This document shows, in pieces, positions 8,145-19,214 of a stretch of DNA of 64,000 nt. Under the pieces are notes generated by a model, which was not told the DNA's origin, did no database searches, and saw nothing but the letters and a program-made list of their open reading frames with translations. The position numbers were made by a program, and so were the translations under genes. This DNA is from Hasllibacter halocynthiae. GTDB taxonomy: Bacteria > Pseudomonadota > Alphaproteobacteria > Rhodobacterales > Rhodobacteraceae. Where the stretch lies: assembly GCF_003003095.1 (NCBI RefSeq), contig NZ_PVTT01000002.1, forward strand, positions 744,001 through 808,000, read 5' to 3'. Every line of letters begins with the position of its first letter. Positions within the stretch are counted from its first letter, which is position 1.

Positions 8145-9440
8145 ATGCGTACGGCCCGCCTCGCCCTATTGTGCGCCCTGGCGCCGGCCTTGGCCCCCCC
8201 AGCCTCGGCCGAGCGGGCGGTCACGGATACCGACTACCGCCCCGTGGACGTGGCCGAAGCCAGCCTGGGATGGCTGCTGTTCTACGATCCGATCCTGTCG
8301 GGCAACCGCGAGATCGCCTGCGCCACCTGCCACCACCCGCGCTTCGGCACCGGCGACGGCATGGCGCTAGGGATCGGGGATGGTGGCACGGGCCTCGGGC
8401 CGGGGCGGCGGGCGGACCCGGCGAACCCGCCCGAGCGGCGCATCCCCCGCAACGCCCCGGCCCTCTTCAACCTCGGCGCGCGGGAGTTCGCGGTCCTCTT
8501 CCACGACGGCCGGATCGAGGTCGATGAGGCCCGGCCCTCCGGCATCCGGACGCCCCTGGGTGCCGAGATGGAGGGGGGGTTCGCCTCGCTCCTCTCGGCG
8601 CAGACCATGTTCCCCGTCCTCTCCCCCGACGAGATGGCCGGGCACTACAGCGAGAACGAGATCGCCGAAGCCGTCCGGCGCGGCGTGATCACGGGCGAGG
8701 GCGGGGCCTGGGACCTTCTCGCCGCGCGGGTGCGCGCGGTGCCGGAATACGAGGCGGCGTTCGCCGAGGCCATGCCCGGGCGGGAGGTGGACTTCGTCGC
8801 CATATCGGATGCCCTGGCGGCCTTCATGGCATGGGAGTGGCGGTCGGACGCGTCCCCCTACGACGCCCATCTGCGCGGCGAGAGGCCGCTGGAGGGCACC
8901 GCGGCCGAGGGGCTGCGCCTGTTCGCGGCGGAATGCGCCGCCTGCCATGCCGGGCCCTTCCAGACCGACCATGCCTTCCACGCGATGGGCGCGCCGCAGA
9001 TAGGCCCGGGCAAGGCCGCCCGGTTCGAGCGTCATAGGCGCGACGACGGACGGATGCGGGTGACGGGCGACCCCTCCGACCGCTTCGCCTTCCGCACGCC
9101 CTCCCTGCGGAACGTCACCCGCACCGGCCCCTGGGGCCATACCGGGGCCCACGGCGACCTGGGCGCGTTCCTGCGTCATCATTCCGGCGCGTCCGGCTGG
9201 ACCCCGGGGGAGGCGGTGCTGGTGCCCTTCGCGGGCGTGGACGCGGGCGCGGGCGACCTCCTGGGCTGGGCCGAGGACGGCGCGGCGATCGAGGCGGCCC
9301 GGGTGCCCGTTCGGCCGCTTGACGAGGCGGAGGTCGAGGCGCTGCTCGCCTTCCTCGCCGCCCTCGAAGACCCTGTGGCCCTCGCCGGCCGGCTCGGAGT
9401 GCCCCGGCGCGTGCCAAGCGGGCTGCCGGTCCCGCGCTGA
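8145..9440 (+). CDS. Di-haem cytochrome c peroxidase / MauG-like protein
   Basis: This 431-residue exported protein has a signal peptide (residues 1-22, ending ASA) and two haem-binding CxxCH motifs, CATCH at 59-63 and CAACH at 264-268. This is the layout of the bacterial di-haem cytochrome c peroxidase and MauG superfamily. Members either reduce peroxide in the periplasm or oxidise a partner protein through high-valent iron. The conserved 'RNAPALFNL' and 'FRTPSLRNVTRTGPWGHTGAHGDL' segments support the family. The long stretch between the haems and the direct neighbour (a convergent UnbV/CRTAC1 protein gene) suggest a specialised MauG-like role, but the substrate cannot be told. It is divergent from bchG, with 94 bases between. 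Confidence 0.85.
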   Translation: MRTARLALLCALAPALAPPASAERAVTDTDYRPVDVAEASLGWLLFYDPILSGNREIACATCHHPRFGTGDGMALGIGDGGTGLGPGRRADPANPPERRIPRNAPALFNLGAREFAVLFHDGRIEVDEARPSGIRTPLGAEMEGGFASLLSAQTMFPVLSPDEMAGHYSENEIAEAVRRGVITGEGGAWDLLAARVRAVPEYEAAFAEAMPGREVDFVAISDALAAFMAWEWRSDASPYDAHLRGERPLEGTAAEGLRLFAAECAACHAGPFQTDHAFHAMGAPQIGPGKAARFERHRRDDGRMRVTGDPSDRFAFRTPSLRNVTRTGPWGHTGAHGDLGAFLRHHSGASGWTPGEAVLVPFAGVDAGAGDLLGWAEDGAAIEAARVPVRPLDEAEVEALLAFLAALEDPVALAGRLGVPRRVPSGLPVPR

Positions 9441-9474
9441 GGGCGCGCGCGGCGCGGTCCCGTGGGCGGAGGGG

Positions 9475-10971
9475 TCAGTAGGGCTCCGCGCGCAGCCCGT
9501 CGCCTTCGCGGACGAGGCGCCCCCGGAAGCCCTCCGGGACCTCGACGGTCGGGGAAAGGGCGCCATCGGGCCATTCGACGGCCAGGCGGGCGGACGCGGC
9601 CGCGCCCAGCCCGAAATGGTGCGGGCCGGCCTGCCCGCCGGCATGGCCGCCGCCCACCGCGACCTCGCGGCTGCGGCCGTCCTCCAGGCGGATCACGGCC
9701 CCGAGGGCGAAGGCGTCGGAGGCAGCGGGATCGAAGGGCTCGACCGCGATCGACCCGCCTTCCGCGCGACGGTTGCGCCAGACCTCCATGGGCGCGCGGC
9801 GGTTCACCACCACCATGTCGAGCGCGCCGTCCCCGTCCAGATCCGCCAGCGCCCCGCCCCGGCCCCGGTGCGTCGAGGCGACGCCCGCCTCGGCGGCGAC
9901 CTCGCGGAAGGTGCCGCCCTCGTTCATGAGAAGGTTGTTGGGGTCCTCCATCGCCATGCCCGGCATCTGGTCGACGTTGCCCTTCACGATCAGGAGGTCG
10001 TCGAGGCCGTCGAGGTCCACGTCCCCCCATTCGGCGTGCCAGCCGGTCGAGGGGCGCCCGTCGTCGCCCGTGTGGGGCGTCGTGGCATGGGTGCCGGTGC
10101 CGTAGGGCGCGTCCTCGTAGCCGCCCGGGCGCGCGAGCGTCAGGAGCTGGTCGCCCATGGAGGTCAGCATCACCTCGGCCAGCCCGTCCCCGTCGATGTC
10201 GCGGCTGGCGATCCCCATGCCCCAGAGCGACGGCCCGTCCCAGCCGTCCCCGGGGCCGAGGAAGCGCCGCTCGGCGATGTCCCACATCTGCTCGGCCCCA
10301 CCCGAGACGTAGTAGTGCCGGTCGTTGCTGATCCGCAGGGTCGGCCGGTCCCGCGCGTCGCGGGCGGCCAGCATGGAGAGGGCGCAGAAGCCGGGGGCGA
10401 GGGGTTCGGCGCGCCAGCCCTCCGCCGCCGGGCGCAGGATCCGGTTGTCGTCGCAGGTTCCGAACGGCCCCTCCGGGTCGCCGCGGTCGACGTAGTTGCC
10501 GACCGCGAGGGTCGGCCGGTCCTCGCCCCGCTCCCGCCAGGCGGTGAAGGCGGTGGTCCAGGCGTCCCCGGCCGGCAGCCCGGCCATCTCCGAGAGGGCG
10601 CAGCCCGGCCCGCCCCGGAGGAGGAGGTTCCGCCCCGCGCGCATCACGAAGAGGTCGCGGACACCGTCCGCGTCGAGGTCCAGGGGATACGCCCCGGTGA
10701 TCCCCGTGACGCCGTCCAGGGCGGGGATCGCCTCCGCCTCCAGCCGAACCTCCCCCGGCTCGGAGCGGTTGCGCAGGAGGGTCGCGGGGTTCGCGCCACC
10801 GGCGGCGAACACCTCGGGCAGCCCGTCCCCGTCGCAGTCCCAGACCGCGGCGCCGCCGCCGACGAAGTGCTCCCACCCGCCGGCGTAGACGTGCTCGGGC
10901 ACGAGGACGGGATCGAAGCGGACCTCCGCCGACGCCGGCAGGGCGAGGAGCAGCGCCGCAGCCCGGATCAT
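9475..10971 (-). CDS. Exported CRTAC1/ASPIC-UnbV FG-GAP repeat protein
   Basis: This 498-residue protein has a short signal peptide (residues 1-15). Calcium-binding-like FG-GAP/VCBS blades are marked by DxDxDG motifs ('DCDGDGLPEVF', 'DLDADGVRDLF', 'DIDGDGLAEVM', 'DVDLDGLDDLL', 'DLDGDGALDMV'), which together suggest a beta-propeller. The C-terminal part ('IRLEDGRSREVAVGGGHAGGQ' through 'VEWPDG') is the ASPIC/UnbV domain of the CRTAC1 family. Its biochemical role is unknown in bacteria; some relatives neighbour peroxidases or cytochromes. It converges on the di-haem peroxidase with 34 bases between the stops. Its ATG overlaps the ROK regulator stop, so it is probably cotranscribed with that gene. 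Confidence 0.85.
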   Translation of the reverse strand: MIRAAALLLALPASAEVRFDPVLVPEHVYAGGWEHFVGGGAAVWDCDGDGLPEVFAAGGANPATLLRNRSEPGEVRLEAEAIPALDGVTGITGAYPLDLDADGVRDLFVMRAGRNLLLRGGPGCALSEMAGLPAGDAWTTAFTAWRERGEDRPTLAVGNYVDRGDPEGPFGTCDDNRILRPAAEGWRAEPLAPGFCALSMLAARDARDRPTLRISNDRHYYVSGGAEQMWDIAERRFLGPGDGWDGPSLWGMGIASRDIDGDGLAEVMLTSMGDQLLTLARPGGYEDAPYGTGTHATTPHTGDDGRPSTGWHAEWGDVDLDGLDDLLIVKGNVDQMPGMAMEDPNNLLMNEGGTFREVAAEAGVASTHRGRGGALADLDGDGALDMVVVNRRAPMEVWRNRRAEGGSIAVEPFDPAASDAFALGAVIRLEDGRSREVAVGGGHAGGQAGPHHFGLGAAASARLAVEWPDGALSPTVEVPEGFRGRLVREGDGLRAEPY

Positions 10972-12212
10972 CCCGTCGCCGCCTCCGTCACGTGCTGCAG
11001 GGCCAAGGCCGCAGCGCCCCGGGCCCAGACCGACCCGCCCCAGGCGTGGATCTCGACCGGGGGGGGTGGGCGGCCCGAGTCGATCAGCAGGCGGCGCATC
11101 TCCTCGATCACTTCGTCGGAATGGAGCTGGTCGTAGCGCATCCGCTCGCCCGAGAGGATGATCTTTGCCGGATCGAAGAGGAGCGCGACGTTGGACAGCG
11201 CCAGCGCCATGTAGCGCCCCGCCCGCCGGAAGATGGACGCGGCCGCCGGATGGCCCGCCTTGGCCTCCGCGTGGAGCCGGTCGAGGAGGTCCGCCCCCAC
11301 CGCCCCGGCCCGCGAGCCGCCGACGAGGGCGGTCTCGGCCTCGCGCGCGAGGGCGTAGTCGGCGACGTAGGCCTCGAGGCAGCCGCGCCGCCCGCAGCGG
11401 CAGAGCGCCCCGTCGAGCTGGACCTTCGTGTGCCCCAGCTCCAGCCCCAGCCCGCCGCCGCCGCGTGTCAGGCGGTTGCCAGCGACGAGGCCCATGCCGA
11501 GGCCGTTCTCGATGGTCACGACGGCGAAGTCGGCGGCGAAGCGGCCCGCCCCGAACCAGAGCTCGGCCAGGGTGGCGGCCTGGGCGTCGTTCTCCAGCAG
11601 GACGGGCGCGCCGAGGCGCCGGCCCAAGAGGTCCGCGAGGGGCAGGTCGCGCCTCAGCAGGAGGGGGGACCAAGCGACGGCGCCGCCGGGATGGTCGACC
11701 ATCCCGGGCAGCCCGACGCCGACGGACGCGAACCCCTCCGGGCCGACCCTCGCCGCGCGCCCGAGATCCGCGAGGAGAGCGGCGGCCGCCTCCTCGACGG
11801 TGTCCGCGTCCATCCGGCCGGGCGGCGCGGCGCGGCGCGCCTCGCCCAGGACCGCGCCGCCCATGTCGAGCGCGACGGCCGACCAGCTCTCGTCGGACAT
11901 CCGCAGCCCGGCGACGCGCGCGGCGCCCGGACGGACCGCCAGCGCGACGGGCGGCCGTCCCCGCCGTGCGGGGGCGGGTGCCGGGCCTTCCGTCTCGAGG
12001 AGGTGCCCCGCCGCGATCAGATCCGAGGTCAGCGCGGTGACGGAGGCCGGCGAGACGTCCAGGGCCTTGGCCACCTCCGCGCGCGAGACGCGACCGCCGG
12101 CGCGGACCGTCTCGTAGATGGCCCGCCGCAGCGGGCGGGGCGCGCCGGCGGCCGGCAGGGCCGGGCCGCAGCCGGCGGGCGCGGGTTCCAGGAGGGCGAC
12201 GGCGCGGTTCAT
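10968..12212 (-). CDS. ROK-family transcriptional repressor (XylR type)
   Basis: This 414-residue regulator has a winged helix-turn-helix at about residues 28-85 ('SRAEVAKALDVSPASVTALTSD'). A ROK sugar-kinase-like domain carries the zinc signature 'CRCGRRGCLEAY' and the ROK hallmark 'LGLELGHTKV'. ROK repressors release DNA when they bind a sugar. The gene is divergent from the xylose operon, and an AT-rich inverted repeat lies in the shared 237-base gap, so it very likely controls xylFHGB and perhaps itself. Downstream it overlaps the CRTAC1 gene. The assignment to xylose comes from context; there is no sequence proof of ligand. Confidence 0.88.
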   Translation of the reverse strand: MNRAVALLEPAPAGCGPALPAAGAPRPLRRAIYETVRAGGRVSRAEVAKALDVSPASVTALTSDLIAAGHLLETEGPAPAPARRGRPPVALAVRPGAARVAGLRMSDESWSAVALDMGGAVLGEARRAAPPGRMDADTVEEAAAALLADLGRAARVGPEGFASVGVGLPGMVDHPGGAVAWSPLLLRRDLPLADLLGRRLGAPVLLENDAQAATLAELWFGAGRFAADFAVVTIENGLGMGLVAGNRLTRGGGGLGLELGHTKVQLDGALCRCGRRGCLEAYVADYALAREAETALVGGSRAGAVGADLLDRLHAEAKAGHPAAASIFRRAGRYMALALSNVALLFDPAKIILSGERMRYDQLHSDEVIEEMRRLLIDSGRPPPPVEIHAWGGSVWARGAAALALQHVTEAATG

Positions 12213-12349
12213 GCTGTCCCTGATCGCCCCCCCCGACCGTTCCCGTCGCGGTTTCCTTCACGACCCGAACCAATTCGCCGCGCGTCCGCCGATGCCGGGC
12301 CCCGACAGGCCGTCGCGGCGCCCCATTCGATCCCGATCGGCGCGGCGCA

Positions 12350-12367
12350 GTCAAATTATTTTTGACA
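12350..12367. promoter_or_regulatory. Candidate ROK operator overlapping a -35 box
   Basis: GTCAAATTATTTTTGAC is an inverted repeat with six-base arms and is conspicuously AT-rich in a GC-rich gap. TTGACA at 12362-12367 overlaps its right arm and is a good -35 box for xylF. AAGCAT 17 bases on is a weak -10 candidate. Binding by the adjacent repressor would block the promoter. Confidence 0.6.
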
Positions 12368-12449
12368 GCCGAAGAAATCATGCCAAGCATGACCGCGGAC
12401 CGGGGGCGGCCATGAATCGCCCTCGGCGTGACAACAAGGGAGGAACCGC

Positions 12450-13487
<1,038 letters not shown>

Positions 13488-13542
13488 CCCGGCGGCGGGG
13501 CGGCCCGGCGCCGCCCCGCCCGCCCCGACGGGAGGTTCCGCC

Positions 13543-15000
13543 ATGGCCGACGCCGCGAACGAGCCGGGACAGGTGCCGGGCGCCATCGGGCCGCGCCGGT
13601 CCTTCCTCGAGAGCCTGGAGGTGGACACCCGCCTTCTGGGGATGATCGGCGCCTTCGCCCTGATCTGCCTCGTCTTCCAGATCTGGACAGGGGGGCTGCT
13701 CGAGGGACGCTTCCTGACGCCCCGCAACGTGTTCAACCTGACGATCCAGACCGTCTCGGTCGCGATCATGGCCACGGGCATGGTCTTCGTGATCGTCACC
13801 CGGCACATCGACCTCTCCGTTGGGGCGCTGCTGGCGACCTGCTCGGCCGTGATGGCGATGGTGCAGACGCAGTGGGTCCCCGACCTCCTCGGGCTGCCCC
13901 TGGGGCACTGGGCCATCGCGCCCCTCGCGATCCTCTCGGGCCTCGTGGCGGGCGCGCTGATCGGGGCGTTCAACGGCTGGCTGATCGGCTATCTCCTCAT
14001 CCCCTCCTTCATCGTCACGCTCGGCGGGCTCTTCGTGTGGCGCAACGTCGCCTGGCTGATCACGGACGGGCAGACGATCGGCCCCCTGGACGAGACCTTC
14101 CGCACCCTGGGCGGCATCGGCGGCACGCTGGGCGAGGGCGCCTCGTGGGCGGTCGGCCTGGCGCTGACGGCCGGCGCGCTCTGGGCGCTGCTGTCGGCGC
14201 GGCGGGCGAAGGTCGCGCATGGGTTCCCAGTCAAGCCGCTCTGGGCCGAGGCCGCGGTGGGCCTGCTCACGGCGCTGGGAATCCTCGGATTCGTGGCGAT
14301 CCTGACCGCCTACGAGATCCCCGCCCGCGTGCTGGAGCGCGACGCCGCGCGCGCCGGGACCGTGCTGCCCGAGGGGTTCACGGCCGCCTACGGCCTGCCC
14401 CTCTCGGTGCTGCTGCTGATCGTCGTCGCGGTCGGCATGACCGTGATCGCCCGCAAGACGCGACTGGGACGCTACATCTTCGCCACGGGCGGTAACCCCG
14501 ACGCGGCCGAGCTGTCGGGCGTGGACACGAGGCTGCTGACGGTGAAGGTCTTCGCCCTGATGGGCGCGCTCTGCGCCCTCTCGGCGGTCGTCGCCTCGGC
14601 GCGCCTGACGAACCACACCAACGACATCGGCACCCTGGACGAGCTGCGGGTCATCGCGGCGGCCGTGATCGGGGGCACGGCCCTCGCCGGGGGTTTCGGC
14701 ACGATCTACGGCGCGATCCTCGGCGCGGTGATCATGCAGTCGCTGCAATCGGGCATGGCCATGGTCGGCGTGGACGCGCCCTTGCAGAACATGGTGGTGG
14801 GCGCGGTCCTCGTCGTCGCGGTGGCCATCGACATCGCCTATCGCCGGCCGGAGGTCCGTCGCGAGGTCCTCAGGTTCTTCGGCTTCGTGGTCGCGCCCTG
14901 CCTCGCGCTCGCGTTCCTCGTCAGCCCGGCCTTCATCGCCCTAATCATCCCCGCGGGGCTGATCGTGGGCCTCGTCTTCTACAGGAGAGGCGGCGCATGA
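13543..15000 (+). CDS. xylH: Xylose ABC transporter permease
   Basis: This 485-residue permease belongs to the ribose/xylose family. The N-terminal 35 residues are soluble, followed by many membrane helices. The family's '[21 protein letters not shown]' segment and the coupling loop '[21 protein letters not shown]' are clear. Between about residues 170 and 300 there is an inserted stretch with extra helices and a loop, typical of XylH-type permeases. The ATG follows GGGAGG with good spacing, 55 bases after xylF. Its stop overlaps the ATPase start (ATGA). Confidence 0.93.
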   Translation: MADAANEPGQVPGAIGPRRSFLESLEVDTRLLGMIGAFALICLVFQIWTGGLLEGRFLTPRNVFNLTIQTVSVAIMATGMVFVIVTRHIDLSVGALLATCSAVMAMVQTQWVPDLLGLPLGHWAIAPLAILSGLVAGALIGAFNGWLIGYLLIPSFIVTLGGLFVWRNVAWLITDGQTIGPLDETFRTLGGIGGTLGEGASWAVGLALTAGALWALLSARRAKVAHGFPVKPLWAEAAVGLLTALGILGFVAILTAYEIPARVLERDAARAGTVLPEGFTAAYGLPLSVLLLIVVAVGMTVIARKTRLGRYIFATGGNPDAAELSGVDTRLLTVKVFALMGALCALSAVVASARLTNHTNDIGTLDELRVIAAAVIGGTALAGGFGTIYGAILGAVIMQSLQSGMAMVGVDAPLQNMVVGAVLVVAVAIDIAYRRPEVRREVLRFFGFVVAPCLALAFLVSPAFIALIIPAGLIVGLVFYRRGGA

Positions 15001-15764
15001 CCGTGGACCGCACCGGAACGCCATTGGTCGAGATGCGGAACGTCTCGCTCTCCTTCGGGGGGGTCAAGGCGGTGGACGACGTGTCGGTGGACCTCTTCCC
15101 CGGCGAGGTCGTGGGCCTTCTGGGCCACAACGGAGCGGGCAAGTCGACGCTGATCAAGATCCTGTCCGGCGCCTACGCCGCCGACGCGGGCGAGATCCAC
15201 GTGAACGGCGAGAGGGCGCGGATCGAGAACCCCCGCGACGCCCGCCGCTACAACATCGAGACGATCTACCAGACGCTCGCGCTGGCCGACAATCTCGACG
15301 CCGCCTCGAACCTCTTCCTCGGGCGCGAGCTGACAACCCGCCTCGGCTTCGTGGACGACGCCCGCATGGAGGCCGAGACGCGGGCCATCATGGGACGGCT
15401 CAACCCCAACTTCCGCAAGTTCTCGGACCCGGTCAGCGCGCTCTCGGGCGGGCAGCGGCAATCCGTGGCCATCGCCCGGGCGGTCTACTTCGACGCGCGC
15501 ATCCTCATCATGGACGAGCCCACCGCCGCGCTCGGCCCGCAGGAGACGGCCATGGTCGCCGAGCTGATCGGCGAGCTGAAGAAGGACGGGATCGGCATCT
15601 TCCTGATCTCGCACGACATCCACGACGTGATGGACCTGTGCGACCGGGTGTCGGTGATGAAGAACGGCAAGCTGGTGGGCACGGAGGACGTGGGCGACGT
15701 GACGGACGACGACATCCTCGGCATGATCATCCTGGGCAAGAAGCCGGAGCGTGCGGCAGCCTGA
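14997..15764 (+). CDS. xylG: Single-domain sugar ABC transporter ATPase
   Basis: This 255-residue ATPase has Walker A 'GHNGAGKST' (about residues 43-51), the signature '[14 protein letters not shown]', Walker B '[11 protein letters not shown]' and the switch His in 'FLISHD'. E. coli XylG is about 500 residues with two fused ATPase domains. This protein is one domain, as in the fructose transporter FrcA, so it must act as a homodimer. No truncation is evident: the C-terminus is normal and its stop overlaps the xylB start. The xylose assignment is by operon, with FrcA-like architecture as the alternative view. Confidence 0.88.
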   Translation: MTVDRTGTPLVEMRNVSLSFGGVKAVDDVSVDLFPGEVVGLLGHNGAGKSTLIKILSGAYAADAGEIHVNGERARIENPRDARRYNIETIYQTLALADNLDAASNLFLGRELTTRLGFVDDARMEAETRAIMGRLNPNFRKFSDPVSALSGGQRQSVAIARAVYFDARILIMDEPTAALGPQETAMVAELIGELKKDGIGIFLISHDIHDVMDLCDRVSVMKNGKLVGTEDVGDVTDDDILGMIILGKKPERAAA

Positions 15765-17182
15765 TGTACTTGGGGCTGGATCTCGGCACCTCGGGGCTGA
15801 AGGCGCTGCTGGTCGACGACGCGCAGCGCGTGGTGGGCGAGGGGGTCGGCGCCCTCTCAGTCCGGCGGCCCCATGACGGCTGGTCCGAGCAAGCCCCCTC
15901 CTCGTGGATCGAGGCGTGCCGGAAGGCCTGCGCGGGTCTCGACCTCTCGGGGGTGCGGGCGGTGGGCCTCAGCGGGCAGATGCACGGGGCGACCCTTCTG
16001 GGGGCCGACGACGCGCCGCTGCGGCCCTGCATGCTTTGGAACGACACCCGCGCCCATGCCGAGGCCGCCGAGCTGGACGACGACGAGGCCCGCCGCATCA
16101 CGGGCAACATCGTGTTCCCGGGCTTCACCGCGCCCAAGGCGCTCTGGGTCGCGCGGCACGAGCCGGCGGTCTGGGCCCGGGTCCGCCGGGTGCTCCTGCC
16201 CAAGGACTACCTGCGCATCTGGCTCACCGGCGAGGCGGTGGGCGAGATGTCGGACGCGGGCGGCACCGCCTGGCTGGAGACGGGCGCGCGCCGCTGGTCG
16301 GACCGGATGCTGGAGCGGACGGGCCTGAGCCGGGACGCCATGCCCCGGCTGGTCGAGGGGTCCGAGGTGTCGGGTCACGTGCGGGACGCCGTGGCGGCCG
16401 AGCTGGGCCTGCCGAGGGGCGTGCCGGTCGCCGGCGGCGGCGGGGACAACGCGGCCGCGGCCGTGGGCGCGGGGATCGTGCGGCCGGGGACGGCCTTCGC
16501 GTCCCTGGGAACCTCCGGCGTCCTCTTCGCCGCCACGCAAGGCTATGCGCCCGCGCCGAAGACGGCCGTCCACACCTTTCCCCACGCGGTGCCGGGGGGC
16601 TGGCACCAGATGGGGGTGATCCTGGCGGCGACGGACGCGCTCGAATGGCTGTCGCGGATGACGGGCCGGGGCGCGGCGGACCTGACGGCGGACCTGGGTG
16701 AGCTGCGGGCGCCGGGGCGGGCGCTGTTCCTGCCCTATCTCGGCGGCGAGCGCACGCCCCACAACGACGCGGCCCTGCGGGGGGCGTTCCTCGGTCTGTC
16801 CCACGCCACGGGCCCCGAGGAGGCGGCGCGCGCGGTGCTAGAGGGGGTCGCCTTCGCCTTCGCGGACTGCGCGGACGCCCTGGCGGCGACGGGCACCCGG
16901 ATCGAGCGCCTGCTGGGCATCGGCGGCGGCTCGCGCTCGGCCTACTGGTGCGGGGCGGTCGCCACGGCGCTGGGCATCGCGGTCGAGCGGCCCGTGGCGG
17001 GCGATTTCGGCGGGGCCTTCGGCGCGGCGCGGCTGGCGATGATGGCGGATGGCGCAGGGGCGGCCGTGGCGACGGTGCCCCCCATCGCCGACGTCGTCGA
17101 ACCCCTGGAGCGGCTGCGGGACGCCTTCGCGGAGGGCCACGCGCGGTATCGGGCAGCCCATGATGCGGTGAGGGCGCTGTAG
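15764..17182 (+). CDS. xylB: Xylulokinase
   Basis: XylB phosphorylates D-xylulose to xylulose 5-phosphate for the pentose phosphate pathway. The 472-residue FGGY-family kinase has the N-terminal phosphate motif '[13 protein letters not shown]', the substrate motif 'GLSGQMHG', and later '[14 protein letters not shown]' and '[14 protein letters not shown]', all typical of xylulokinases. The start overlaps the xylG stop (TGATG). No xylose isomerase gene (xylA) is next to it, so either xylA is elsewhere or another dehydrogenase route supplies xylulose. A hairpin follows the stop. Confidence 0.93.
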   Translation: MYLGLDLGTSGLKALLVDDAQRVVGEGVGALSVRRPHDGWSEQAPSSWIEACRKACAGLDLSGVRAVGLSGQMHGATLLGADDAPLRPCMLWNDTRAHAEAAELDDDEARRITGNIVFPGFTAPKALWVARHEPAVWARVRRVLLPKDYLRIWLTGEAVGEMSDAGGTAWLETGARRWSDRMLERTGLSRDAMPRLVEGSEVSGHVRDAVAAELGLPRGVPVAGGGGDNAAAAVGAGIVRPGTAFASLGTSGVLFAATQGYAPAPKTAVHTFPHAVPGGWHQMGVILAATDALEWLSRMTGRGAADLTADLGELRAPGRALFLPYLGGERTPHNDAALRGAFLGLSHATGPEEAARAVLEGVAFAFADCADALAATGTRIERLLGIGGGSRSAYWCGAVATALGIAVERPVAGDFGGAFGAARLAMMADGAGAAVATVPPIADVVEPLERLRDAFAEGHARYRAAHDAVRAL

Positions 17183-17188
17183 GGGGGC

Positions 17189-17218
17189 TCGGCCCGCCAT
17201 CGCGGGGGGGCGGGCCGA
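17189..17218 (+). terminator. Hairpin ending the xyl operon
   Basis: TCGGCCCGCC pairs perfectly with GGCGGGCCGA around a ten-base loop, six bases after the xylB stop. There is no U-run, so it may be a Rho-assisted or mRNA 3'-end hairpin. Confidence 0.5.
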
Positions 17219-17279
17219 AGCCCGCTACGGTTGACCCCCACGGCGCAGCCCGATTGAACCCTTTCCAGGAGGACCGCCC

Positions 17280-17885
17280 ATGCGACCCGACACCCACGCG
17301 CTGATCGTGATCGACGTGCAGCTGGATTTCTGCCCCGGCGGCGCCCTGGCCGTGGCCGGGGGCGACGAGGTGGTGGCGCCGGTCAACCGGATGATGCGCG
17401 ACTACCCTACGGTAGTCCTGACTCAGGATTGGCACCCCCCGGGGCATTCGAGCTTCGCCTCCTCGCATGCCGGAAGGGCGCCGATGTCGACGATGGACAT
17501 GCCCTACGGGCCCCAGGTGCTCTGGCCCGATCACTGCGTGCAGGGCACGGAAGGGGCGCGCTTCCATCCCGGGCTGGAGGCGGACCGCGCGCAGGCCGTG
17601 ATCCGCAAGGGGTTCCGGCCGGAGGTGGACAGCTACAGCGCCTTCTTCGAGAACGACCACGCGACGCCGACGGGCCTAGAGGGCTACCTGAGGACGCGGG
17701 GGATCGAGGTTCTGACGCTGGCCGGCCTCGCCACGGACTTCTGCGTGAACTATTCGGCCGTGGACGCGGCGCGGCTGGGCTTCGACGTCACCGTGGACAC
17801 CGAGGCGAGCCGGGCGATCGACTTGGGCGGCTCGCTGAAGGCGGCGGTGGACGGGATGTGCGGCGCGGGCGTGGCGTTGGTCTGA
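17280..17885 (+). CDS. pncA: Nicotinamidase
   Basis: PncA hydrolyses nicotinamide to nicotinate and ammonia in NAD salvage. The 201-residue cysteine hydrolase-fold protein shows the catalytic Asp12 (in 'IDVQLDF'), metal ligands Asp50, His52 and His56 ('[10 protein letters not shown]'), Lys110 ('IRKGF') and the nucleophile Cys155 ('[10 protein letters not shown]'), a complete set. A CAGGAGG site precedes the ATG. It is followed directly by pncB, the next enzyme of the same route, with a one-base start-stop overlap. Confidence 0.96.
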   Translation: MRPDTHALIVIDVQLDFCPGGALAVAGGDEVVAPVNRMMRDYPTVVLTQDWHPPGHSSFASSHAGRAPMSTMDMPYGPQVLWPDHCVQGTEGARFHPGLEADRAQAVIRKGFRPEVDSYSAFFENDHATPTGLEGYLRTRGIEVLTLAGLATDFCVNYSAVDAARLGFDVTVDTEASRAIDLGGSLKAAVDGMCGAGVALV

Positions 17886-19174
17886 TGGACATCGCGACCC
17901 GCGTCCACAACCACAAGTGGAAGATCGACCCGATCGTCCGGTCGCTCATCGACACGGATTTCTACAAGCTGCTGATGTGCCAGTCGGTGTTCCGGAACCA
18001 TCCCCGGACCTCCGTGACCTTCGAGCTGATCAACCGCACGAAGGACGTCCCCCTCGCGCGGCTCGTCGACGAGGGCGAGCTTCGCGAGCAGCTCGACCAC
18101 GTTCGGTCCCTCTCCCTCGGGCGGGGGGAGTCGACCTGGTTGCGGGGCAACACGTTCTACGGCAAGCGCCAGATGTTTCGCCCGGGCTTCATGGAGTGGT
18201 TCGAGGGCCTGCGCCTGCCGCCCTACCACCTCGAGCGGCGGGGCGATCAGTACGAGCTGCGCTTCGAGGGGGCTTGGCCCGAGGTCATGCTGTGGGAGAT
18301 CCCCGCGCTGGCCATCCTGATGGAGCTGCGGTCGCGCGCGGTGCTGCACGACATGGGCCGCTTCGAGCTGCAGGTCCTCTACGCCCGTGCGATGACGCGC
18401 GTCTGGGAGAAGATCGAGCGGCTGCGCGAGCTGGACGGGCTGCGGATCGCCGATTTCGGCACGCGGCGGCGGCATTCCTTCCTCTGGCAGGACTGGTGTG
18501 TGCAGGCGATGCGCGAGGGGCTGGGCGAGGCGTTCACCGGAACGTCGAACTGCCTGATCGCGCAGCGCCGCGACCTGGAGGCGATCGGCACCAACGCGCA
18601 CGAGCTGCCCATGGTCTACGCCGCCCTCGCGGAAGGGGACGAGGCGCTGGCGCGGGCGCCCTATGACGTGCTCGCCGACTGGCACGAGGAGCACGAGGGC
18701 AACCTTCGCGTGATCCTGCCCGATACCTACGGCACGGCCGGGTTCCTGGAGCGGGCGCCCGACTGGCTGGCCGGCTGGACCGGCATCCGCATCGATTCGG
18801 GCGACCCGGCCGAGGGGGCCGAGGCCGCGATCCGCTGGTGGCGCGAGCGGGGGGAGCGGCCGGAGGAGAAGCTGGTGATCTTCTCGGACGGCCTCGACGT
18901 CGGCAGGATCGAGGAGCTGCACCGCCGCTTCGCGGGCCGCGTGCGCGTCAGCTTCGGCTGGGGGACGCTGCTGACGAACGACTTCAGGGGGCTGGTGCCG
19001 GGGGACGCGCTGGCGCCGTTCAGCCTCGTTTGCAAGGCGACCCGGGCGGACGGGCGGCCGACGGTGAAGCTGTCGGACAACCCCCGCAAGGCGATGGGCC
19101 CCTCCGAGGAGGTCGAGCGCTACCGCCGCGTGTTCGAGGTGGGCGCGCAGAGGGAGATGGAGGTCGTGGTCTAG
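17885..19174 (+). CDS. pncB: Nicotinate phosphoribosyltransferase
   Basis: PncB converts nicotinate and PRPP to nicotinate mononucleotide, with ATP hydrolysis. The 429-residue protein starts '[31 protein letters not shown]', and 'DTDFYKLLM' is a family hallmark. Also present are '[12 protein letters not shown]', the '[10 protein letters not shown]' strand and 'GTNAHELPM' with the conserved His, plus 'IRIDSGDP' and 'FSDGLD' for phosphoribosyl binding. The start overlaps the pncA stop, giving a two-gene salvage operon. No NAD-responsive regulator or ADP-ribose motif is visible nearby. Confidence 0.96.
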   Translation: MDIATRVHNHKWKIDPIVRSLIDTDFYKLLMCQSVFRNHPRTSVTFELINRTKDVPLARLVDEGELREQLDHVRSLSLGRGESTWLRGNTFYGKRQMFRPGFMEWFEGLRLPPYHLERRGDQYELRFEGAWPEVMLWEIPALAILMELRSRAVLHDMGRFELQVLYARAMTRVWEKIERLRELDGLRIADFGTRRRHSFLWQDWCVQAMREGLGEAFTGTSNCLIAQRRDLEAIGTNAHELPMVYAALAEGDEALARAPYDVLADWHEEHEGNLRVILPDTYGTAGFLERAPDWLAGWTGIRIDSGDPAEGAEAAIRWWRERGERPEEKLVIFSDGLDVGRIEELHRRFAGRVRVSFGWGTLLTNDFRGLVPGDALAPFSLVCKATRADGRPTVKLSDNPRKAMGPSEEVERYRRVFEVGAQREMEVVV

Positions 19175-19214
19175 CCATCGCGGTCCTCCGGCGCGGCGCT
19201 ATCGAACGCGGCGC

